The notes beneath the pieces were generated by a model, which made no database searches, was not told where the DNA came from, and was given only the letters and a program-made list of their open reading frames with translations. A stretch of DNA of 64,000 bases from CAZHHH01 sp052400685 (GTDB taxonomy: Bacteria > Bacteroidota > Bacteroidia > Bacteroidales > Marinilabiliaceae). A program made the translations under genes and the position numbers. The stretch is from NCBI GenBank assembly GCA_052400685.1, contig JBQTGJ010000015.1; one strand, given 5' to 3'. Positions 60,433 through 64,000 of the stretch are shown here, in pieces. The stretch's first letter is position 1. Every line of letters begins with the position of its first letter.

Positions 60433-60475
60433 AAAGTCAATGCTTACATTTGTTGAAGCATTGGCTTTTGTTATT
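60433..60475 (+). terminator. Intrinsic terminator after yajC
   Basis: AAAGTCAATGCTT (60433-60445) pairs with AAGCATTGGCTTT (60456-60468), 13 pairs with one G-U, then a T-rich tail. It separates yajC from ybbR, so ybbR needs its own promoter. The rest of the 502-bp gap (60476-60805) shows nothing before leader L copy 3. Confidence 0.75.
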
Positions 60476-60805
60476 TTATATCTAACAGGTCAGGATTGAT
60501 TGACGTGGTGTAGTAGCCCAAAAGGCTGTGTGGCATAAAAAATATTTAAATTCGCAGGTGTAAGGGTTTGACTATTCAATTAACACATTACTATGTTTTA
60601 GTTTTAAGCGGAAGTCAGACTTTGACTATTAGTCAATGATATTGCTATATGTGAATTTTGGGTTAATTACGAATAGGAGCCGTTGTACTTTGGTGCATTT
60701 ATTTGTTGTATAACGTAGAATGCAAACACTATTTTTTTTAGTTTCGATGGTGGTCATCAGTCAAGTTTAAATACTATTGCATATCGATTTTAAATATTTG
60801 CGTAG

Positions 60806-60895
60806 ATGAAACGAACCATGGGGATTAGTTCACACACATAAGTATGATTATCCTGACGAGTTCCATATGACCACTGAGAGACAAATTATAAACAT
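60806..60895 (+). promoter_or_regulatory. Repeated 5' leader L, copy 3
   Basis: 90-bp element ending at the YbbR gene's ATG. The first ORF is shortened by TAA (peptide MKRTMGISSHT). GGAT/ATCC here replaces GAAT/ATTC of copy 2 on both arms of the inner stem, a paired change. Confidence 0.72.
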
Positions 60896-60899
60896 ATGA
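60867..60899 (+). CDS. 10-codon leader mini-ORF overlapping the ybbR start
   Basis: Reads MTTERQIINI then TGA, sharing ATGA with the YbbR start. Translation is inferred. Confidence 0.45.
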   Translation: MTTERQIINI

Positions 60900-61927
60900 A
60901 ACAATTTAAGATTCTTGTTGCAGAGGCCTGGAATAGAATTGCCGAGAAAGCCTGGTTTCAATCTGCTTTGACTTATTTCAGGAATAAAGATGTCCTTGTT
61001 TTTTTGTTTTTTCTTTTTATCTCTACCTCCTTTTGGTTTTTTAATGCCTTAAGGCACGACTATGTAACCGATTTTTCCTTCTCCGTTCGTTTAACAAATG
61101 TCCCCGACCACTTGGTTTTACTTGATTCAGATACAAAAGAAGTAACTATAAAGGTGCGATCGAGTGGGTACAGTCTTTTGCGGCAATATTTATCCAATTC
61201 ATTTGTGCCGGTCAATTATGATGTTAGTCAGTTGCGGCGTTCTCCTGTTTCTGGGAAAGCTTACCTGTTGGCACGTGAGCAATTTAGAGGTATCAAAGAG
61301 CAATTACTGGTAGGGGTGGAGCTATTAAGTCTGACTCCTGACACGGTGTTCATTTCGCTTGATGAGAAAAAAGAGAAAAAGGTGCCTGTGGTTTTGGATG
61401 GTAATGTGGAATTTCAGAAGCAATATGCTTTGGCAGGCAGTATTATGTGTCAACCAGAATCCGTATCGGTTTCGGGGCCACAGAGTATTGTGGATACCAT
61501 TGTTGGAGTGCAGACCGTTTTCCAGACATTTGGAGCGCTTTCGGATACCCTTGTGCGTGAAATAGATCTGTTGTCAGTGGATGGGGTTAGTTTTAGTGAT
61601 TCAAAAGTGAAAGTAACCATTCCTGTGGAGCCGTTTTCCGAAAAGACATTTACCGTGCCGCTTGAAGTGGCTGGTCTGCCTGATTCTTTACGCTTAAAAA
61701 CTTTTCCACCTGAAATAACGGTTACGCTTCGTGCCGGCTTAAGCCGATTCGAGTCCATCGAAGCCTCTGAGTTTAGAGCTGAGGTGGATGCTGCCCCTTT
61801 GGTTGCTGTGCCATCAGGCTCGCGTCCCCCGCGTTTACGGGTTAGGCTGACCAATAAGCCCAATGAGGTGCAATCCATTGATTTTTCACCTTTGTATGTT
61901 GAGTATATTTTGGAGCGCAGACGATGA
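60896..61927 (+). CDS. YbbR/CdaR-like domain protein
   Basis: 343 aa. One N-terminal membrane segment (VLVFLFFLFISTSFWFF, about 34-50) precedes an extracytoplasmic part of YbbR-type beta domains: VRLTNVPDHLVLLDSDTKEV, TIKVRSSGYSLL, VPVVLDGNVEFQKQYALAG, and VSGPQSIVDTIVGVQT in the second repeat. YbbR (CdaR) regulates the diadenylate cyclase CdaA in Firmicutes; in Bacteroidetes the role is less clear. It is followed 109 bp later by coaE. Preceded directly by leader L copy 3. Confidence 0.86.
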   Translation: MKQFKILVAEAWNRIAEKAWFQSALTYFRNKDVLVFLFFLFISTSFWFFNALRHDYVTDFSFSVRLTNVPDHLVLLDSDTKEVTIKVRSSGYSLLRQYLSNSFVPVNYDVSQLRRSPVSGKAYLLAREQFRGIKEQLLVGVELLSLTPDTVFISLDEKKEKKVPVVLDGNVEFQKQYALAGSIMCQPESVSVSGPQSIVDTIVGVQTVFQTFGALSDTLVREIDLLSVDGVSFSDSKVKVTIPVEPFSEKTFTVPLEVAGLPDSLRLKTFPPEITVTLRAGLSRFESIEASEFRAEVDAAPLVAVPSGSRPPRLRVRLTNKPNEVQSIDFSPLYVEYILERRR

Positions 61928-62036
61928 CTGTTTTTGAGGTTATATATGGATATCTTCTCAGCCATATTGATGACATCTGGTTGCTATATAACGATTCAAT
62001 TGGACGGTCACTGGTAATTTTAAAAATGATGTAAAT

Positions 62037-62618
62037 ATGAAAATTGGAGTTACCGGGGGGATTGGAAGTGGAAAAAGTACGGTGTGTCGTTTTTTTGAAG
62101 TTTTAGGCGTACCGGTTTATGATTCTGATGCCAGAGCAAAGCAGTTGATTCATACCAATGCTGATTTGATTAGATTGTATAAAGCCATTTTTGGTGAAGA
62201 TATATATGTGGATGGTCGGTTGAACCGATCGAAAGTGGCTGACAACCTGTTTCGCGATCCATCGCTTTTGAAACGGGTAGAAGCTTTAGTGCATCCTTTG
62301 GTGCGGGCCGATTTTGAGGCGTGGGCTAACAATCAGAAATGCGGGTTGGTTATAAACGAGGCGGCCGTGTTGTTTGAGGCGGGGAGTTATAAATTGATGG
62401 ATAAGATTATTACGGTAGTGGCGCCTGTCGATTTGCGAATACAGCGCGTTATGCGACGTGATAACGTCTCCTCTGAGTCGATTCGTGCACGCATGAACAA
62501 TCAGTGGCGCGATGAGCAGAAGATAGCTCTCAGCGATTATATTGTTTTTGCCGACGACCGCCAGTTGGTCATCCCGCAAATTCTTAAAATATGGGATGTA
62601 TTAAAAGATTTTTTGTAG
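62037..62618 (+). CDS. coaE: Dephospho-CoA kinase
   Basis: 193 aa. Phosphorylates dephospho-CoA in the last step of coenzyme A synthesis. The P-loop GGIGSGKST is at residues 7-15, with YDSDARAKQLI near 31, HPLVRADFEAW near 85, and the VRMRRDNVSSESIRARM-type lid segment near 140. Normal length. It is followed 19 bp later by the TerB-DnaJ gene, so they probably share a transcript. Confidence 0.94.
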   Translation: MKIGVTGGIGSGKSTVCRFFEVLGVPVYDSDARAKQLIHTNADLIRLYKAIFGEDIYVDGRLNRSKVADNLFRDPSLLKRVEALVHPLVRADFEAWANNQKCGLVINEAAVLFEAGSYKLMDKIITVVAPVDLRIQRVMRRDNVSSESIRARMNNQWRDEQKIALSDYIVFADDRQLVIPQILKIWDVLKDFL

Positions 62619-62637
62619 AATTTATCATTTTATTGTT

Positions 62638-63357
62638 ATGAGTTTTTGGAAAGTTTTGTTTAGTGCAGGTATAGGATGGTGGATGGCCGGGCCGATAGGT
62701 GGCATCATGGGGCTAATTATCGGGAATCTGATAAATAGTGCCGGCGACGAGGTGCAAAGGCGTCCGGCATCTACCCAGCATGATGGTTTTGTGGCGGCAT
62801 TGTTGGTTCTTATGGCCGCTGTGATGAAATCCGACGGTAAAATTCTTAAGTCGGAACTGGACTACGTAAAGGCGCATTTGAGAACCATGTTTGGCGAGGA
62901 ACAGACCGCGCAGGCGCTAATAATACTTCGTGATATACTTAAAAAAGATATTCCGGTACAAGAGGTTGGTCATCAAATACGCGTTAACCTGGATTATCAT
63001 GCACGCATTCAGTTATTGCATATCCTTTTTGGTTTGGGAAAAGCCGATGGTGTTTTACATGCGTCTGAATTGGAAGTGATTCATAACATTGCTCTTGCAT
63101 TGGGGATTTCTGCTCCGGATTATACTTCGGTACTCAATATGTTTTACGATAATTTGGAGTCGGCTTACAAAATACTTGAGGTGGATGCCTCGGTAACCGA
63201 TGAAGAAGTTAAAAAGGCGTACCGTAAGATGGCCATTCGCTTTCACCCCGACAAGGTGGCGCATTTGGGTGAGGAATTTCAGGCTTCGGCCAAGGATAAG
63301 TTTCAGAAAGTTAACGAGGCTTATGAGCGCATTCGAAAAGAACGTGGAATGATTTAA
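62638..63357 (+). CDS. TerB/DjlA-like DnaJ-domain protein
   Basis: 239 aa. A Gly/Trp-rich hydrophobic N-terminus (GWWMAGPIGGIMGLIIGNLI) acts as a membrane anchor, as in DjlA. Residues about 45-165 form a helical TerB-like domain (AALLVLMAAVMKSDGKILKS, LLHILFGLGKADGVLHASE). Residues about 178-238 form a J domain with AYKILEVDASVTDEEVKKAY and the HPDK motif. It should stimulate an Hsp70 at the inner membrane. Probably co-transcribed with coaE. Confidence 0.88.
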   Translation: MSFWKVLFSAGIGWWMAGPIGGIMGLIIGNLINSAGDEVQRRPASTQHDGFVAALLVLMAAVMKSDGKILKSELDYVKAHLRTMFGEEQTAQALIILRDILKKDIPVQEVGHQIRVNLDYHARIQLLHILFGLGKADGVLHASELEVIHNIALALGISAPDYTSVLNMFYDNLESAYKILEVDASVTDEEVKKAYRKMAIRFHPDKVAHLGEEFQASAKDKFQKVNEAYERIRKERGMI

Positions 63358-63389
63358 CCAGCATTGCTTTTACTTTTGATCCAATATTG

Positions 63390-63397
63390 TATTTTTG
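63390..63397 (+). promoter_or_regulatory. Candidate -7 box for the DUF5606 gene
   Basis: TATTTTTG, a perfect TAnnTTTG box, 29 bp before the ATG. ATTG lies 23 bp upstream, slightly long spacing. Confidence 0.42.
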
Positions 63398-63418
63398 CAC
63401 GAATTTAATTTTTGAAAT

Positions 63419-63850
63419 ATGTTGAAAGATATTCTATCAATTGCAGGACAATCCGGTCTTTACAAGATGGTATCACAGGCTAAAAATGGTATTATTGTTG
63501 AATCGTTGACCGACGGAAAACGAATGCCGGCTTATGCAACGTCACGTATCAGCGCTTTGGAAGATATTTCTATCTATACCGAAGAAGGCGATATTCACCT
63601 GACTGAAGTGTTTATTTCTATTTTTGAGAAAAATGCATGGGTTAGTCCTAAAACCGACACTAATGCCTTAAAAGCGGCTTTTAAAGTTGTTGTGCCCGAC
63701 TATGATGCCCAAAGAGTGTATACCTCTGATATCAAAAAGGTATTTGCATGGTATAAGTTGCTGACCGATAAAGAAGTGATTTCAGAAGCTTCTATTAAGG
63801 CCTACAAATCCGAGGAAAGTAAGAACGAAAAAGAAGAAAGTGCAGAGTAG
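63419..63850 (+). CDS. DUF5606 family protein
   Basis: 143 aa. Characteristic segments: DILSIAGQSGLYKMVSQAKN at the N-terminus, GIIVESLTDGKRMPAY, ALEDISIYTEEGDIHL, and VYTSDIKKVFAWYKLL near residue 100. The C-terminal 20 residues are Lys/Glu-rich and probably disordered. Cytoplasmic, widespread in Bacteroidetes, function unknown. Confidence 0.87.
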   Translation: MLKDILSIAGQSGLYKMVSQAKNGIIVESLTDGKRMPAYATSRISALEDISIYTEEGDIHLTEVFISIFEKNAWVSPKTDTNALKAAFKVVVPDYDAQRVYTSDIKKVFAWYKLLTDKEVISEASIKAYKSEESKNEKEESAE

Positions 63851-64000
63851 TTTCTTATAGTCTGATAGACAAACAGGTCACTATTTTTAACAAAAAAGAA
63901 TACGCATAAGTTTGGAAAGGGGAAAAAAAAGCTGTTGTTTTGCAGCCGCTTTCCGAACGAGGGGTAGCTTTACAAAAGGGTTTATGAGTAGTATTTTTAC
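63851..64000 (+). other. Right-edge non-coding stretch with a two-part hairpin
   Basis: GGAAAG (63914-63919) pairs with CTTTCC (63949-63954) around an inner GCTG/CAGC hairpin, with an A-rich side strand. It could be a terminator variant or the 5' part of an RNA continuing past the window. Nothing else seen. Confidence 0.3.

Overview
The window is a 64-kb piece of a Bacteroidota chromosome, most likely a marine or anaerobic Bacteroidales/Marinilabiliales-type organism. Reasons: type IX secretion (T9SS) sorting domains, PorP/SprF proteins paired with CHU_C-domain adhesins, DUF4270, DUF4907, DUF5606 and PUR-alpha/DUF3276 proteins, fused FeoAB, Bacteroidetes-style promoters (TAnnTTTG) and AT-rich leaders without Shine-Dalgarno sites. 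The family assignment is inference. One tRNA gene is present; there is no rRNA, CRISPR array, intact transposase or phage module.

Layout. 1-3.3 kb: tilS (cut by the left edge), pabB and an Lrp/AsnC regulator. 3.7-17.8 kb: surface and secretion genes, namely a T9SS cargo with two beta-helix units, a two-gene split 5'-nucleotidase, a variant uracil-DNA glycosylase, and two CHU_C adhesin + PorP/SprF modules. 18-26 kb: metabolism (thrA with a long leader, speA), a PagL-like lipid A deacylase, a GIN-type lipoprotein and an SGNH hydrolase. 26-31 kb: a DUF4270/beta-barrel pair divergent from a kelch/DUF4907 pair, then tRNA-Arg(ACG). 31-41 kb: an ATP-cone nuclease and a probable peptidoglycan-salvage set (BadF-type MurNAc kinase, glycosyltransferase, DUF4922 protein, SpoIID/LytB protein, AmpG/MurT-like permease, NamZ-like DUF1343 muramidase). 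41-54 kb: accessory DNA rich in repeats, with a CotH T9SS protein, a 21-bp heptad-coding array with an unresolved gap, an orphan conserved protein, a glycosidase with a stop codon in its signal peptide, a NifX-like/MFS operon, Crp genes (one truncated), a methyltransferase and a GNAT. 54-57 kb: FeoAB and its Cys-rich partner. 57-64 kb: a housekeeping run (thiamine-binding protein, PUR-alpha, nusB, DUF1573, yajC, ybbR, coaE, TerB-DnaJ, DUF5606).

The most unusual content is non-genic. (1) An approximately 90-bp leader is repeated directly in front of the start codons of five unrelated genes (GIN lipoprotein, MFS permease, NamZ, NifX-like protein, YbbR). Every gene-linked copy ends in a 10-codon mini-ORF whose TGA overlaps the gene's ATG as ATGA, which suggests a mobile, translationally coupled 5' UTR. 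A sixth, orphan copy has a broken mini-ORF. (2) A family of 100-140-bp imperfect palindromes occupies at least ten intergenic gaps. Paired stem bases have changed together between copies. (3) A 311-bp MITE-like element has 13-bp terminal inverted repeats and a 13-bp target duplication, with a rearranged second copy 3 kb away. (4) Three identical 16-bp palindromes lie at an exact 22-bp period.
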